NCBI GenBank assembly: GCA_903836575.1
Contig: CAILRJ010000091.1
Coordinates: forward strand, 1-35,801
Length of the DNA stretch: 35,801 nucleotides
Reading direction: 5' to 3'
DNA from: an uncultured Burkholderiales bacterium
Lineage (GTDB): Bacteria; Pseudomonadota; Gammaproteobacteria; Burkholderiales; Burkholderiaceae_D
Below the pieces are notes generated by a model that did no database searches, was not told the DNA's origin, and saw only the letters and a list, made by a program, of their open reading frames with translations. Both the position numbers and the translations under genes were made by a program. Each line of letters starts with the position of its first letter. The first letter of the stretch is position 1. This document shows, piece by piece, positions 35,216 to 35,801 of this stretch.

Positions 35216-35801
35216 TCAGACTTCGCGGGCCTTGCCCAAACGACGCTGACGCACTGCATCTGCCAGCCCCTGCAACACGCCGACACTGTCGTCCCAGCTG
35301 ATGCAACCGTCGGTGATCGACTGGCCGTACACCAGTTCCTTGCCGGCGATCAGATCCTGGCGACCCGCGACCAGATGCGATTCGATCATCAGGCCCATGA
35401 TGCGCTCGTCGCCACCGGCGACCTGTGCCGCGATATCGGCGCAGACCGGAATCTGGTTAGCCGGATTTTTGCTGCTGTTGGCATGCGAGGCATCGACCAT
35501 CAGACGAGCCGCCAAACCGTTGGCAGCAATTTCCTTGCAAGCCTGATCGACGCTGGCCGCATCGTAGTTCGGGCTTTTTCCACCACGCAAAATGATGTGG
35601 CAATCTTCATTGCCATTGGTCGAGACGATGGCCGAATGACCGCCCTTGGTCACCGACAGGAAGTGATGCGAATTCGAGGCCGCCTTGATCGCATCAATCG
35701 CGATCTTGACGTTGCCATCGGTACCGTTCTTGAAACCGACCGGGCAGGACAGGCCGGACGCCAGTTCGCGATGGATTTGCGATTCGGTGGTGCGGGCACC
35801 A
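35216..35801 (-). CDS. 3-deoxy-7-phosphoheptulonate (DAHP) synthase, 5' end outside window
   Basis: HSAIVSTNGNEDCHIILRGGKSPNYDA, LMVDASHANSSKNP, GLMIESHLVAGRQDL; frame stays open to the window edge beyond the listed 35653 start. Confidence 0.93.
   Translation of the reverse strand, partial: GARTTESQIHRELASGLSCPVGFKNGTDGNVKIAIDAIKAASNSHHFLSVTKGGHSAIVSTNGNEDCHIILRGGKSPNYDAASVDQACKEIAANGLAARLMVDASHANSSKNPANQIPVCADIAAQVAGGDERIMGLMIESHLVAGRQDLIAGKELVYGQSITDGCISWDDSVGVLQGLADAVRQRRLGKAREV

Noticed and set aside
1-35801. CRISPR arrays, tRNA/rRNA genes, IS elements, prophage
   Set aside because: No regularly spaced direct repeats, tRNA-like cloverleaf, transposase or phage structural genes were recognised by inspection.

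Overview
35.8 kb bacterial chromosomal window. Gene content and order (orn / M48 protease / phhB / rsgA; argF-argG; murB-yajQ) suggest a Betaproteobacterium, plausibly Oxalobacteraceae (inference). Most of the window is ordinary housekeeping or metabolic DNA: PQQ-type dehydrogenase plus cytochrome c, mtnP, phnD/phnE-like genes, srkA, a YecA/SEC-C protein, mntH, a thiolase, orn, rsgA, argF, argG, ppnP, Fe-ADH, murB, yajQ, a retropepsin-like protein and a partial DAHP synthase. Parts worth a closer look: (1) a tightly coupled five-gene arsenosugar-type (ArsS radical SAM) operon with no arsM visible, a metallophosphoesterase-like member with altered canonical motifs plus a CGCG motif, and a structured AT/GC palindromic leader; (2) a bacteriophytochrome-GGDEF-EAL photoreceptor with intact diagnostic motifs; (3) a CHASE3 histidine kinase / Rcp1-like REC / REC-GAF-GGDEF(degenerate)-EAL phosphorelay operon; (4) a hipBA module preceded by two TGTC-N10-GACA operator candidates spaced 31 bp, the second overlapping the hipB start codon; (5) an approximately 1 kb island between mtnP and srkA carrying two small orphan ORFs with good Shine-Dalgarno sequences; (6) several convergent gene pairs whose stop codons overlap or abut. 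No rRNA, tRNA, CRISPR array, or intact mobile element was recognised. All calls come from reading the sequence and supplied translations; no database search was run.
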